DNA from: JAVVHH01 sp963835135
GTDB lineage: Bacteria > Pseudomonadota > Alphaproteobacteria > Acetobacterales > Acetobacteraceae
DNA length: 64,000 nucleotides
Assembly (NCBI GenBank): GCA_963835135.1
Contig: CAWIEF010000004.1
Span: 103,945 to 167,944, forward strand
Direction: 5' to 3'
The notes under the pieces are model-generated. The model had not been told where the DNA came from. It saw nothing but the letters and a program-made list of their open reading frames with translations, and searched no databases. A program made the translations under genes and the position numbers. Of the stretch, positions 55,552-64,000 are shown in pieces (position 1 is the first letter of the stretch; every line of letters starts with the position of its first letter).

Positions 55552-57075
55552 CTATGGCTGCCTAAGCGCCGAAAGTTTACCCATCGCCTCGGCAAGTGCT
55601 GGATAAAGATCAACGTAGATTGCGAAAATTTCGTCGTATCGCTGACGAGCCGCGCGGTTGGGACGCGCGCGTTCGATAAGCGTGATCCAACTTGTGTCGT
55701 CTTGGCGGACCAAACCGCAGCCAAGCGCTGCAAGCCGCGCCGCCCCGATGGCGGCCTCAACATCCTCGAGAATGGTCCAGACTGGATAATCGGTCACGTC
55801 GGCGACGATTTGCATCCACAAATCAGACTTCGCGGCCCCGCCTACGACAATCAAGCGCGGCTCGAGGGCGGCCGAGCCCTTGGCCCCAGCCTCCATGTTG
55901 TGTCGCAACGCGAACGTCACACCTTCCAATACGGCGCGGTAGAGATGAGCGCGCGTGTGAAACAAATTGAGCCCGACGAAAGCGCCGGAGGCACGGCTGT
56001 CCCAGACCGGTGACCGCTCGCCCATAAGATAGGGCAAAAACACGACGCCGTCGGCGCCCGGAGCGATCTTAGCGGCTGCTATATCAAGCAGGTTATGCGG
56101 ATCGAGCCCTTCCTCGCGCGCGGCCAGCGTCTCGCCGTGGCAGAACTGCTCGCGAAACCACGAGATCGCCGCGCCCGCCGTGCCGGCACCACCGAAGACA
56201 TAAAGCTCTTTCGCCACGTCGACGACGTAGGGGAACGCGATCAGACGATTTGCGGCGTTGGTCGTCGGGGCGATATAGCCCCAGCACATCGACGTGCCGA
56301 TCATCGCCACATGCTGACCCGGTGCCGACACCCCCGCGGCGAACGTTGCAATCGCGGCATCGACGCCGCCGGCCATCACCGGCGTGCCAGCGCGCAGGCC
56401 GAGCCGGGCAGCAACATCAGGGGTGATGCCGCCGACGATGTCGGTGGGGTCGACGAGCCGAGGCGGCATGAGGGCGGCGGGCAGGCCGAGCGCATCGAGC
56501 ATTTCGGTCGACCAGGAGCGGGCCGCCAGATCGTAGATGCCACCGATATTGCCTGCCGAGGAGTGGTCGACCGCGATTTCGCCGGTGAGGCGCTGGATGA
56601 CGTAGGCGTTGGGCGGCAGCAGCAGCGCTGTCTTGGCCCAAACTTCCGGCCGCTCGTCGCGCAGCCACATCATCTTGGTAAAGCCGTAATAGCTGTCGAC
56701 CAGGTTTCCCGTGATCGCGCCGAGCCGATCCATGTCGACATTGGCGTGCACCCAAGCGACCTGCGCCTCCGCCCGCCGGTCCATCCAGATCAGGCACGGA
56801 TAGAGCGGGTTGATGGCCGCATCGACCGGAATGCCGGAGCCGCCATAAAGGCTCGAGATGCATAGCGCCGCGATGTCGTCCCGGCCGCGCGCGACCTCGG
56901 CAATGCATCGTTCAACCGCCTCGTGCCAAACAGCGGCGTGCTGCTCGGCCCAGTTCGGGCGGGGGGTGTCGGGGGCGTAGCCGTGCTGGGCTTGAGCGAG
57001 GATGGTGCCGTCGGCGGTGACGAGGACGGCTTTGGTGCTCTGGGTGCCGATGTCGATCCCAATGACGGTTGCCAC
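55552..57075 (-). CDS. FGGY-family carbohydrate kinase (pentulokinase, xylulokinase-like)
   Basis: 507 residues from GTG 57075, which overlaps the SDR stop by one base. The N-terminal ATPase lobe starts VIGIDIGTQSTKAVLVTADG (phosphate-1), with PCLIWMDRRAEAQ carrying the catalytic-type Asp region, and the C-terminal lobe has VMAGGVDAAIATFAAGVSAPG and LIVVGGAAKSDLWMQIVADV (adenosine motif). Members phosphorylate D-xylulose, D-ribulose and similar ketoses. Next to a ribitol-2-dehydrogenase-like SDR, D-ribulose or D-xylulose is the likely substrate. Last gene of the operon. Confidence 0.88.
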   Translation of the reverse strand: MATVIGIDIGTQSTKAVLVTADGTILAQAQHGYAPDTPRPNWAEQHAAVWHEAVERCIAEVARGRDDIAALCISSLYGGSGIPVDAAINPLYPCLIWMDRRAEAQVAWVHANVDMDRLGAITGNLVDSYYGFTKMMWLRDERPEVWAKTALLLPPNAYVIQRLTGEIAVDHSSAGNIGGIYDLAARSWSTEMLDALGLPAALMPPRLVDPTDIVGGITPDVAARLGLRAGTPVMAGGVDAAIATFAAGVSAPGQHVAMIGTSMCWGYIAPTTNAANRLIAFPYVVDVAKELYVFGGAGTAGAAISWFREQFCHGETLAAREEGLDPHNLLDIAAAKIAPGADGVVFLPYLMGERSPVWDSRASGAFVGLNLFHTRAHLYRAVLEGVTFALRHNMEAGAKGSAALEPRLIVVGGAAKSDLWMQIVADVTDYPVWTILEDVEAAIGAARLAALGCGLVRQDDTSWITLIERARPNRAARQRYDEIFAIYVDLYPALAEAMGKLSALRQP

Positions 57076-57797
57076 TAGAGATCCAGACCCTGCGGCAGGA
57101 TGACGAGGTCGCGGATCGTCACGTTGCGGTTGCGGGTCAGCATGAACAGCACGGCCTCGGCTACCTCGCGCGGCTGCATCAGGCTGCTCTTGGCCAGCGC
57201 GTCTTCGAGCTTGGCCTTGGGCCAGTCGTCGAGCAGCGCAGTGACCACGGGGCCCGGGGCGACCTCCATCACGCGGATGCCGTGCTTCATCACCTGGCGA
57301 CGCAGCGTGTGCACGAAGGCCTGCACGGCGTGTTTTGAGGCGGTGTAGATCGGTTCGACGACGACGGGGACGAGGCCCGCGACCGAGCTGGTGACGACGA
57401 TGTCGCCGGTCCCGCGCTCGACCATATGCGGCAGCACGGCGTGGATGGTGCGGAACACCGCGTTGATGTTGAGGTTCAGCATACGGTCCCAGGCATCGGG
57501 ATCGCCGCCATGGACATCGCCGCCGACATAGGCGCCGGCATTGGCGTGAAAGATGTCGAGCTGGCCCATCTTGTCGAGGATCGCGGGCACCATGGTGGCA
57601 ACCCTAGCTTTGTCCAACAGATCGATCACGAGGTGCTCTGCTTCCAACTCGGCCGACAGCGTCGCCAGACGAGGGGCCGCGCGATCCACAAGGACAACGC
57701 GGGCGCCGGCCTCGCGTAGGATCCGGGCGCATTCGAGGCCGATGCCGGAGGCTGCGCCCGTGATGGCGGCAACCTTCCCCGTAAGGTTCTGACTCAT
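57075..57797 (-). CDS. SDR closely resembling ribitol 2-dehydrogenase (RbtD-like)
   Basis: 240 residues from ATG 57797, preceded by AAGGAG with ideal spacing. GKVAAITGAASGIGLECAR, LDIFHANAGAYVGG, DPDAWDRMLNLNINA, YTASKHAVQAFVHTLRRQV, GPVVTALLDDWPKAK and SLMQPREVAEAVLFM resemble enterobacterial ribitol dehydrogenase as I recall it. Catalytic residues are S138, Y151 and K155. Predicted reaction: ribitol (or a related pentitol) plus NAD to D-ribulose. The permease gene lies 10 bp upstream and the kinase overlaps downstream. Confidence 0.85.
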   Translation of the reverse strand: MSQNLTGKVAAITGAASGIGLECARILREAGARVVLVDRAAPRLATLSAELEAEHLVIDLLDKARVATMVPAILDKMGQLDIFHANAGAYVGGDVHGGDPDAWDRMLNLNINAVFRTIHAVLPHMVERGTGDIVVTSSVAGLVPVVVEPIYTASKHAVQAFVHTLRRQVMKHGIRVMEVAPGPVVTALLDDWPKAKLEDALAKSSLMQPREVAEAVLFMLTRNRNVTIRDLVILPQGLDL

Positions 57798-57807
57798 GGA
57801 AGGCTCC

Positions 57808-59043
57808 TTACGCGCGGCCGTGCGACATGCGCGATCGACGGGCGAGCGAGTCGACAATCACGGCGATGGCCAGCACCGCACCGGTGATCATGTAACGAAG
57901 CGATGACGACAGATCGAGCAGCGTCAACCCGCTGGCGATCGACTGGATGACGATGATGCCGAGCAGCGCCGAGTAGGCGTTGCCGCGCCCGCCAAACAGG
58001 CTGGTGCCGCCGATCACCGCGGCAGCGATGGCGTTGAGGTTAACGTCGCCGGTGCCGGCCTGTTGGCTGGCCGAAGCCAACCGCGAGGCCGACAGTACGC
58101 CGCCTAGCGCGGCCAACGTGGCGCAGAGCACGAAGGCGCTCATGTAAACCCCGCGCACATTGATGCCGGCGCGCCGGGCCGCTTCGCGGTTGCCGCCAAC
58201 TGCGGTGATCGAGCGGCCCCATCGCGAGCGCTTGAGCGCGTAGTCCATGGCCAGGACCAAGCCGACGAACAGCCCGAACATCCACGGCACACCGCGGTCG
58301 GTATTGAGATACCCCGTTACTGCCAGCAGGCCGGCCGTCAGCACGGCGGCCTTGGCCACGATCCCGAGCATGGAGGCCGGGGTCAATCCGGCGCTTTTCC
58401 GACGCGCAGCCGTCCGATAGCCGGAGTAGAAGACCGCGCCGCCCACGATAAGTGCGAGCGTGTAGGCAACGATGGCGGGCATTACATAGGTCTGCCCGAG
58501 GCTGACGAGCGGGGAGCCATAGGGTAGGTTGATCGAGCCTGACGCCCCGAGGATGTAGAGTTGCAGTCCCAGCACGGCGAGCAATCCCGCCAGCGTCGAG
58601 ACGAAGCTCGGCATGCTGAGCCGATTAAACAGCACTGCGTAGACGGCGCCGATCGCCGCCCCCGTGACGAGCGCGATCAGGATCGCCAGCGGGACCGGCC
58701 ATTCGGCATTGACCCACGTAACGCCCACAATCGCCGAGGCCAGGCCCGAGACGGAGCCGACCGACAGATCAATCTCGCCGACCATCAGGACGCAGACGAT
58801 GCCGAGCGCGATGACACCCACGGTCGAGCAGTCGAACAACAGATTGACCAGGTTGTTGGCCGAGAGAAATACCGGGTTCAGGCTCTGGAATACCGTCCAG
58901 ATGAGCGCCAGACCGACCACGACGGGCAGCGCGCCGAGATCGCCGGAGCGTAGCCGGTCGAAGAAGCCATGGATCGCGCCGCCGACGCCAATATCCTGCC
59001 GGACACGGACGTCGCTGCGGTCGACAGCGGGTTCGCCGCTCAT
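57808..59043 (-). CDS. Sugar ABC transporter permease (XylH/RbsC-like)
   Basis: 411 residues with roughly ten to twelve membrane helices. VGEIDLSVGSVSGLASAIVG and GINVRGVYMSAFVLCATLAALGGVLSASRLASASQ plus AVIGGTSLFGGRGNAYSALLG are standard for the BPD_transp_2 family of monosaccharide and polyol importers. The greater length compared with RbsC fits XylH-type permeases. The start overlaps the ATPase stop (ATGA). It probably imports a pentitol or pentose. Confidence 0.9.
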   Translation of the reverse strand: MSGEPAVDRSDVRVRQDIGVGGAIHGFFDRLRSGDLGALPVVVGLALIWTVFQSLNPVFLSANNLVNLLFDCSTVGVIALGIVCVLMVGEIDLSVGSVSGLASAIVGVTWVNAEWPVPLAILIALVTGAAIGAVYAVLFNRLSMPSFVSTLAGLLAVLGLQLYILGASGSINLPYGSPLVSLGQTYVMPAIVAYTLALIVGGAVFYSGYRTAARRKSAGLTPASMLGIVAKAAVLTAGLLAVTGYLNTDRGVPWMFGLFVGLVLAMDYALKRSRWGRSITAVGGNREAARRAGINVRGVYMSAFVLCATLAALGGVLSASRLASASQQAGTGDVNLNAIAAAVIGGTSLFGGRGNAYSALLGIIVIQSIASGLTLLDLSSSLRYMITGAVLAIAVIVDSLARRSRMSHGRA

Positions 59044-59810
59044 GGCGAGACCTCAGCGCGGCGTCCGGCCCGGCGCGAGACGGAGTTGTCGGCCGCCCCG
59101 GTGATCGCGCTGATCAGCTCGTTATTGGGTGCGTCCGGGCCGAAGACGCCGTTGTTGCGGCCCAGGCGAAGCACCACGATACGGTCGGCCACGGCGCGGA
59201 CATCCTCCATGTTGTGGCTGATCATAATCACGCCGAGCCCACGGTCCCTGACGCGCTCTATCAGATTCAGCACCTCGGCCGTTTGCGCCACGCCCAGCGC
59301 CGCCGTCGGTTCGTCGAGCATGATTAGCTTGGGATCCGAGAGCAGCGAGCGGGCAATTGCCACCGTCTGCCGCTGCCCGCCCGAAAGCGAGGCGACCGGT
59401 TCGCGCACTGACGGGATGCGCGCGGCGAGCTCGCTGAGCAGCGTCCACGAGCGCAATTCCATCGCGACCTCGTCAAGTGCCAGGTTCCCCAGCTCGCGGC
59501 CGAGAAAGATGTTGGCGACGACGTCGAGGTTCTCGCAGAGCGCGAGGTCCTGGAACACGGTGGCGATGCCGAGCGCGATGGCATCGCCGGGTCCGGATAG
59601 GGAGACCGGCTTGCCCTGAAAGCTCATCTCGCCTGACGTCGGCTGGAAGACGCCGGCGAGCACTTTGACGAGCGTCGACTTGCCAGCGCCGTTATCGCCG
59701 ACGAGGGCGACGACCTCGCCGGCTTTGATGTCGAGGTCAACCCCGCTCAGGGCGGAAACCGCGCCGAACTGCTTGGAGATGCCGCGCAGACTCAGGACGG
59801 TCTCGGCCAT
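59040..59810 (-). CDS. Sugar ABC transporter ATP-binding protein (single-domain, XylG/FrcA-like)
   Basis: 256 residues from ATG 59810. Walker A GDNGAGKSTLVKV, Q-loop TVFQDLALCENL, signature LSGGQRQTVAIARS, Walker B LIMLDEPTAALG and switch MISHNMEDV. Only one ATPase domain is present, as in FrcA; RbsA and XylG carry two, so the active transporter should contain a homodimer. It starts 11 bp after the binding-protein stop and overlaps the permease gene. Confidence 0.92.
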   Translation of the reverse strand: MAETVLSLRGISKQFGAVSALSGVDLDIKAGEVVALVGDNGAGKSTLVKVLAGVFQPTSGEMSFQGKPVSLSGPGDAIALGIATVFQDLALCENLDVVANIFLGRELGNLALDEVAMELRSWTLLSELAARIPSVREPVASLSGGQRQTVAIARSLLSDPKLIMLDEPTAALGVAQTAEVLNLIERVRDRGLGVIMISHNMEDVRAVADRIVVLRLGRNNGVFGPDAPNNELISAITGAADNSVSRRAGRRAEVSP

Positions 59811-59821
59811 GGTTGGCGGTT

Positions 59822-60889
59822 CTACTTGCCGATGCCGAGCTTCTTGCAATCAGCGTCGTATCGGCCGGTGCAGAGCGTGGCGGCGGGAGTGATCGGCTTG
59901 CCGTCGATCATCTTGTCGACGATCTCGGTCTTGAGATTGCTCGACGTGACGAGGGCAGGGGTGAACAGCCGGGTCGGCGTGCCGAACAGAGTCGTGTCGG
60001 ATTTCGGGGTCTCGCCCTGCAGGAGGGCCACGACAACGTCGGCCGCCGCCGCCGCAACGACCTCGCTGGGCTTGGAGATGGTGTTGTACTGATCCCCCGC
60101 GATGATCAGCTGCAGCCCTGCGATCGTCGCGTCGTTGCCGGTCACCGGCGGCACGGGATTGACGCCGGCGGCCTTAAACGCAGCGATGGCGCCGCCTGCC
60201 GTGCCATCGTTGGCAGCAACAACACCGACGATCTTCTTGCCGAAGCGAGTGATCTGGCCGCTCGCCCACTGCTGCGCCTTGGCCGGCGCCCATTCCGGCG
60301 TGTCGTATTCGGCCAGCACGGTGTAGCCGCCCTCGCCGATCCCGTCATGGATGCCCTTCTTGATCAGCCCAGCCGCCGCATCGGTTGGCGAGCCGTTGAT
60401 CTCCAACAGGCCGGTGTCTGCCGTTGAAACCTTTTCCGCCTTAAGGTGATCGACCAGCGACTTGGCGATCATCTTGCCGATCGCCTCGTTGTTGAACGAG
60501 ACGTAGAAGCTTGCCGGGGTCGACGGGATCGGGCGGTCGTATGCGATCAGTTTGATTCCCTGCGCCTGGGCGGCCTTCACCATCCCGGCAGCCGCGGCGC
60601 TGTCTACAGGATCGAGCACAATGGCCTTGGCGCCCTGCGAGATAGCGGCATTGAACTGCTGTTGCTGGCGTGAGGCGTCGCCGCTGGCGTTCTGGTAAAT
60701 GATCTTGCAGGTCGAACAGAGCTTTTTCATCTCGGCGACGAAGCCGGGGTGGTCGTGCTCCTCGTAGCGAGTTGAGCTTTGGTCCGGCATGAGGAATGCG
60801 ACCGTCGCGTTCTCGAGCGGGGCGGCATTAGCGGCGGCACCGAGCAGGGTGTTGCCGAGCAGGGCGGCGAGCGTGGCAATGCGGGTCAT
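59822..60889 (-). CDS. Sugar ABC transporter substrate-binding protein (XylF/RbsB-like)
   Basis: 355 residues. Signal peptide TRIATLAALLGNTLLGAAANA. The mature protein begins ATVAFLMPDQSSTRYEEHDHPGFVAEMKKLCSTCKIIYQNASGD, then AISQGAKAIVLDPVDSAAAAGMVKAAQAQGI, IAYDRPI, VVAANDGTAGGAIAAFKAAG and TGNDATIAGLQLIIAGDQY, typical of D-xylose and polyol receptors. Two Cys near residue 70 and two near the C-terminus may form disulfides. Second gene of the operon. Confidence 0.9.
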   Translation of the reverse strand: MTRIATLAALLGNTLLGAAANAAPLENATVAFLMPDQSSTRYEEHDHPGFVAEMKKLCSTCKIIYQNASGDASRQQQQFNAAISQGAKAIVLDPVDSAAAAGMVKAAQAQGIKLIAYDRPIPSTPASFYVSFNNEAIGKMIAKSLVDHLKAEKVSTADTGLLEINGSPTDAAAGLIKKGIHDGIGEGGYTVLAEYDTPEWAPAKAQQWASGQITRFGKKIVGVVAANDGTAGGAIAAFKAAGVNPVPPVTGNDATIAGLQLIIAGDQYNTISKPSEVVAAAAADVVVALLQGETPKSDTTLFGTPTRLFTPALVTSSNLKTEIVDKMIDGKPITPAATLCTGRYDADCKKLGIGK

Positions 60890-60912
60890 GATCGTTCCTT
60901 CGTTGTTTTTGA

Positions 60913-61791
60913 TTAGGCGGCGACGGCCAGCGTCCGACTGGCACGCTGCAGCGCGCGGAACCGCGACGGCGACATTCCCTTGATGGACAGGAACTGGCGA
61001 TTGAAGTTGGAAACGTTGCGGAACCCGACCTCGTAGCAGATCTCAGTGATGCCGGCCTCGTCGAGGCTGAGATGCTGACACGCCAGCTCGACCCGCAACG
61101 AGTTCACGTATTGGACGAACTTCATGCCGGTGTGGCGAAAGAACGAGCGCGAAAACGAGCTGATGCTCTGTTGGCACAGAGCCGCCAACTCGGGCTCGCC
61201 GATCTCGTAAGTGAAGTTGCGCGCGATGTGCTCGAGCGCGACGTTCATCGCCGTCGATCGGAACGAAGCTGCATCCGGACGGTAGCCGATGCTCGCCAGC
61301 GGCATGTTGGCGGCATGGGCGATCACGTCGAGGATCTGCATGAACAGCGCGATGCGGCGCGTGAACGTCGCTTCGAGTAGATCGCGCATCGGGCCGGCGA
61401 CGCGCGCTGCTGCGGCGGGTTCGAACAACAGTCCCCGCCGGGCTTCGGCTAGCAGCGGATGGAGCATGCGGAGTTCGGGCAGATGGCTTAGGCATCCGCC
61501 GATGAAACTCTCGGTGAATTGCAGAATATGGCAGCGTTCGGAGACGCTCTCGCCTTCGCTGACGTCGCTGATCCAATTGTGCGGCAAATTCGGGCCGATC
61601 AGCACGAGGTCCCCGGGGCCGAAAGGCGCGATGTGGTCACCGACGTAGCGGTTGCCTTGCGTGCTGGTTACGAGATGCAGCTCGTATTCGGGATGAAAAT
61701 GCCACCGGACGGTGCGAAACGGGTAGCCGTGCGACCAAACCTTGAACGAGGTCTCGTGCGGAATGCGGACGACTTCCAAGTCGGGTGTCAT
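60913..61791 (-). CDS. AraC-family transcriptional regulator of the pentitol operon
   Basis: 292 residues. The N-terminal ~120 residues are a cupin-like sensor (HFHPEYELHLVTSTQGNRYVGDHIAPFGPGDLVLIGPNLPHNW), followed by a linker and two helix-turn-helix motifs, including ELACQHLSLDEAGITEICYEVGF and NVSNFNRQFLSIKGMSPSRFRA. It lies 23 bp upstream of the binding-protein gene on the same strand and is probably the first gene of the operon, activating it in response to the imported sugar alcohol. Confidence 0.88.
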   Translation of the reverse strand: MTPDLEVVRIPHETSFKVWSHGYPFRTVRWHFHPEYELHLVTSTQGNRYVGDHIAPFGPGDLVLIGPNLPHNWISDVSEGESVSERCHILQFTESFIGGCLSHLPELRMLHPLLAEARRGLLFEPAAAARVAGPMRDLLEATFTRRIALFMQILDVIAHAANMPLASIGYRPDAASFRSTAMNVALEHIARNFTYEIGEPELAALCQQSISSFSRSFFRHTGMKFVQYVNSLRVELACQHLSLDEAGITEICYEVGFRNVSNFNRQFLSIKGMSPSRFRALQRASRTLAVAA

Positions 61792-61857
61792 CTCTCGCTG
61801 CCTCCCCTGCCGATCGGAGGCGGCACTTTATTGTCCCGCATCTCGGCCCGATTGACC

Positions 61858-62300
61858 CTATCGACGGCGTCGAAGGGCCGCCACACGGTTTGCAGCGCAG
61901 CAATGATACTTTTTTGCGACTATGACGATTGCCGAGCGGCTTCCGTCCCCGTGCTCAGCGACCACCGCCGAGCCGCTCGCATCCGTGGTCGCCCGAAGCA
62001 CCAAATCTTCCGGCGCCCTGTTTGGCACCCCGTGGTCTTGCGGCGTCACTCGCACGGTGTCCGTTACGATATTGAAGTTTCGATCACGTCCCGCCCCTGG
62101 TCCCAGCCCGCGCCGGCGAACACGCACGTGTCGCACCCTGCGCCGCCAAGGAGCGTCTCGTTGCCCCGCTCCGGCGTAGATCACGTCGTCTTCCGCACCG
62201 CCGTCCAGATACTGCGCCCCGAGCCCGCCGGCGATCGTGTCATGCCGGCGCCTCCCAGCACCGTGCCGTCGCAGTCCCCCGCCCAGATCGCGTCGGCCGA
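61858..62300 (-). pseudogene. Degraded RTX (hemolysin-type calcium-binding) protein remnant
   Basis: Spread over shifting frames on the minus strand are RTX repeats: GDCDGTVLGGAGM, DTIAGGLGAQYLDGGAEDDV then IYAGAG, NETLLGGAGCDTCVFAGAG. They are followed in frame by a typical RTX C-terminal region: FNIVTDTVRVTPQ, PEDLVLRATTDASGSAVV and GDGSRSAIVIV. At least two or three frameshifts break it and no start is visible. It is the 3' end of a former type-I-secreted protein. The surrounding 61792-62345 has nothing else recognisable. Confidence 0.65.
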
Positions 62301-62345
62301 TCATGGATGCAGCACGCTATGTTCGGTTCTGTTGGACCTGACGGG

Positions 62346-62700
62346 ATGGAGCGGCTGGCAAGAAGGAGAGATCCGCGGGTATTCCTGGCCATCGCGCGCG
62401 CAGGCACGCTCGGCGCATCTGCGCGCATGCTCGGCCAGAGTCAGCCAATCATGGGGTGGCGGCTACGGGCGCGGGAGGCGGCGGCTGGCCACAGACTGTT
62501 CCAGCGGCACCGGCGAGGAGGTTCGTGCTTACCGACGAGGGACCCTCGGTGCTCAACCATGCCGCGCGGATCGAGGAGGAGGTGCTTTCTTTCCAGCGCC
62601 AGTTGGCCGGCAACGAGGCCGAGCTGGAAGGGGCTTCTGGTTCGTGCCGGACAAGCGTCTGACGGCTGCGAGGACGGCCGAGATTCTTCATGGCGCCTAT
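62346..62700 (+). pseudogene. LysR-type regulator remnant
   Basis: From ATG 62346, DPRVFLAIARAGTLGASARMLGQSQPIMGWRLRA is the winged-helix DNA-binding start of LysR proteins. After frame changes the reading resumes as AAAGHRLFQRH, RRFVLTDEGPSVLNHAARIEEEVLSF and QRQLAGNEAELEG, which is the linker helix. The effector-binding domain (about 200 residues) is absent. Nonfunctional, and adjacent to the RTX remnant. Confidence 0.65.
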
Positions 62701-62762
62701 GTCTGATCGAGCCGGGCGCATCACTCCGGTGATGCTGCCGCCGAATGCCCAGCCCGCAGACA

Positions 62763-63737
62763 TCACCCAAAAGTCGCGCTGAACAAGGACAAGCCCGGCG
62801 CGTCCACCTGGATGTCGAGCACGTGCTCACCATACACCGTACCGTCCAGCAGCGTGTAGAGCGTCGGCCGCTCGATCTCGACCGGGGGCGCGGCCTGACC
62901 GTCGACTGCCACACGCACCGTGGCCGAGTTCGGGGCGGCAGCGACCAAATGGAGCTTCGCGGCGGAGAACCGGACCCGGAGGCCGCCACGGGCGGAGCGG
63001 AGCACCAAGCCCTCGCTCGCCCGATCCCATACGCCGTCCAGCTGATATTCGCCCGGGGCCGGAGGGCCTGCCGAGAACGTATATCGCGCTTCGCCCTGTT
63101 GCGGCCGCTGCGCGCGATCCTGCGGGGTTGGATGGATCGCGCCGAAGTAAATCTCGCTGGTCCGGATCTGGGACAGGTCGGCATCGTCCCCACGCACGGC
63201 AATGGACGGCGCGAGCCCGAGCAGGCCCCGGATCGCGCCCTCCATCTCATTCGCGTGGCCCTCGCCCTCGCGGACAAGGACGATATTGCCGTCCGGGTCC
63301 AGAAGGTAGAAGGCTGGCCAGGCCTGGTTGTTCCAGGCGCGCCAGGTGCGAAAGCCGTTATCCTGCGCGACCGGAAAGCGGATGCCGAACTCGCGCACGG
63401 CGTCCTCGACATTGTGGCGCATGCGCTCGAACCCGAACTCGGGCGTGTGCACCCCGATGACCTGGAAGCCTCGCGCCCCATACTCGGCCTGCCAGCGGTT
63501 CAGATAAGGGACCGTGCGGCGGCAGTTGATGCAGGAGTAGGTCCAGAAATCCACCAGCACGACGCGCCCGCGCAGCCGAGCCAGCGTGAGCGGCGCCGGA
63601 GTGTTAAGCCAAGCGTCGATAGTGTCGAACTCCGGCGCGGCCCTTCCGGACTGGGCGCGAGCCCCCATGGCCGGCAGACCACCGGCCATCGATCCGGCGG
63701 CGATTATACATTGAGCGAACGAGCGGCGAGACAGCAT
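62763..63737 (-). CDS. Tat-exported thioredoxin-like (TlpA/DipZ-type) protein
   Basis: 324 residues. Tat signal LSRRSFAQCIIAAGSMAGG, cleaved after GARAQ. Residues ~35-185 form a redoxin/thioredoxin fold with WTYSCINCRRTVPYLNRW (active-site C69-I-N-C72), GVHTPEFGFER and WPAFYLLDPDGNIV (cis-Pro). Residues ~200-324 are a beta-rich domain (ARYTFSAGPPAPGEYQLDGVW, LYTLLDGTVYGEHVLDIQV) as in the C-terminus of DipZ-like proteins. Probably a periplasmic disulfide or peroxide-handling protein. It follows an alpha/beta hydrolase gene on the same strand. Confidence 0.85.
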   Translation of the reverse strand: MLSRRSFAQCIIAAGSMAGGLPAMGARAQSGRAAPEFDTIDAWLNTPAPLTLARLRGRVVLVDFWTYSCINCRRTVPYLNRWQAEYGARGFQVIGVHTPEFGFERMRHNVEDAVREFGIRFPVAQDNGFRTWRAWNNQAWPAFYLLDPDGNIVLVREGEGHANEMEGAIRGLLGLAPSIAVRGDDADLSQIRTSEIYFGAIHPTPQDRAQRPQQGEARYTFSAGPPAPGEYQLDGVWDRASEGLVLRSARGGLRVRFSAAKLHLVAAAPNSATVRVAVDGQAAPPVEIERPTLYTLLDGTVYGEHVLDIQVDAPGLSLFSATFG

Positions 63738-63760
63738 TGAGCAACCTCCTCTGGGTGGGA

Positions 63761-64000
63761 TCAGGCAGCCACGTCGATCACCGCCTGGGCGAAATCGCGC
63801 GGGGCCTCTTGCGGCAGGTTGTGACCGATGCCGCCCGTCAGAGTCCGGTGCGCGTAGGGCCCGGCGAACCGCTTTGCATAGGACGAGGGCTCGGCATGCG
63901 CCGCGCCGTTCGCGTCGCCCTCCATCGTGATGCTGGGCACCTGGATGAGCGGGCCCTCCGCCAGACGATGCTCGAGCGCGTCGTAGCGCTGCTCGCCGTC
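63761..64000 (-). CDS. Alpha/beta hydrolase, C-terminal part (5' end beyond the window)
   Basis: 79 residues are visible, ending at TGA 63763-63761. DGEQRYDALEHRLAEGPLIQ, VPSITMEGDANGAAHAEPSSY and TLTGGIGHNLPQEAPRDFAQAV match the last third of epoxide-hydrolase/haloalkane-dehalogenase-like hydrolases; D in EGDANG is the likely acid and GHNLPQE holds the catalytic His. It lies 23 bp upstream of the thioredoxin-like gene and probably forms an operon with it. Confidence 0.75.
   Translation of the reverse strand, partial: DGEQRYDALEHRLAEGPLIQVPSITMEGDANGAAHAEPSSYAKRFAGPYAHRTLTGGIGHNLPQEAPRDFAQAVIDVAA

Overview
The window is a high-GC, densely coded piece of a proteobacterial chromosome or large replicon. 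GroES/GroEL with a perfect CIRCE element, Tat-type signal peptides, many solute-binding-protein importers and the overall protein style suggest an alphaproteobacterium, possibly Acetobacteraceae-like. That placement is inference, as there is no rRNA or other phylogenetic marker. No tRNA, rRNA, CRISPR array, intact insertion sequence or phage gene was seen. The dominant theme is uptake and degradation of small organic molecules: eleven solute-binding proteins of at least five families lie in 64 kb, five of them without an obvious permease of their own type next to them.

Layout. 1-1.1 kb: 5' part of a secreted metzincin-type protease. 1.3-7.8 kb: hydrolase cluster (two alpha/beta hydrolases, a CocE/NonD hydrolase, a cupin), a LivK-type binding protein and a 3-hydroxyisobutyrate-dehydrogenase-like enzyme. 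7.9-13 kb: a Gfo/Idh/MocA oxidoreductase and a nitrate/sulfonate/taurine-type ABC importer with two different permease genes and a coupled 110-residue protein. 13-16.3 kb: orphan DctP-like and LivK-like binding proteins and a second dehydrogenase. 16.6-20.1 kb: a tightly coupled stress/detoxification operon (ArsR regulator, SRPBCC, two VOC proteins, RibD-like reductase, GST) with a perfect palindrome over the regulator's start codon. 20.3-23 kb: photolyase-like flavoprotein and an FMN-dependent 2-hydroxy-acid oxidase.

23.5-26.4 kb: a 44-residue basic protein, a DUF1488 protein and CIRCE-controlled groES-groEL with a strong hairpin after groEL. 26.5-29.3 kb: ChbG/HpnK-type deacetylase, a hypothetical protein, a ferric-reductase-like membrane protein and a Tat-exported dioxygenase-like protein. 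30-38.4 kb: two complete Fbp-type importers in tandem with different gene orders. 38.9-48.2 kb: a second nitrate/sulfonate-type importer, a decayed Asp/Glu (hydantoin) racemase, an alpha/beta hydrolase, and a Pot-type importer flanked by two NMT1-like proteins. 48.3-51.4 kb: an exported c-heme/propeller-like protein paired with an exported FAA-hydrolase-family protein, the most unusual pair in the window.

52-55.3 kb: an SDR, a frameshifted GFA protein, a gene-poor stretch and a DUF72 protein. 55.5-61.8 kb: a clean pentitol operon (AraC regulator, XylF-like binding protein, ATPase, permease, ribitol-2-dehydrogenase-like SDR, FGGY kinase). 61.8-62.7 kb: decayed RTX and LysR genes. 62.8-64 kb: a Tat-exported thioredoxin-like protein and the C-terminus of an alpha/beta hydrolase. 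At least seven gene remnants and two genes with single-base frameshifts show that this is accessory DNA in flux, although the frameshifts could also be sequencing errors.
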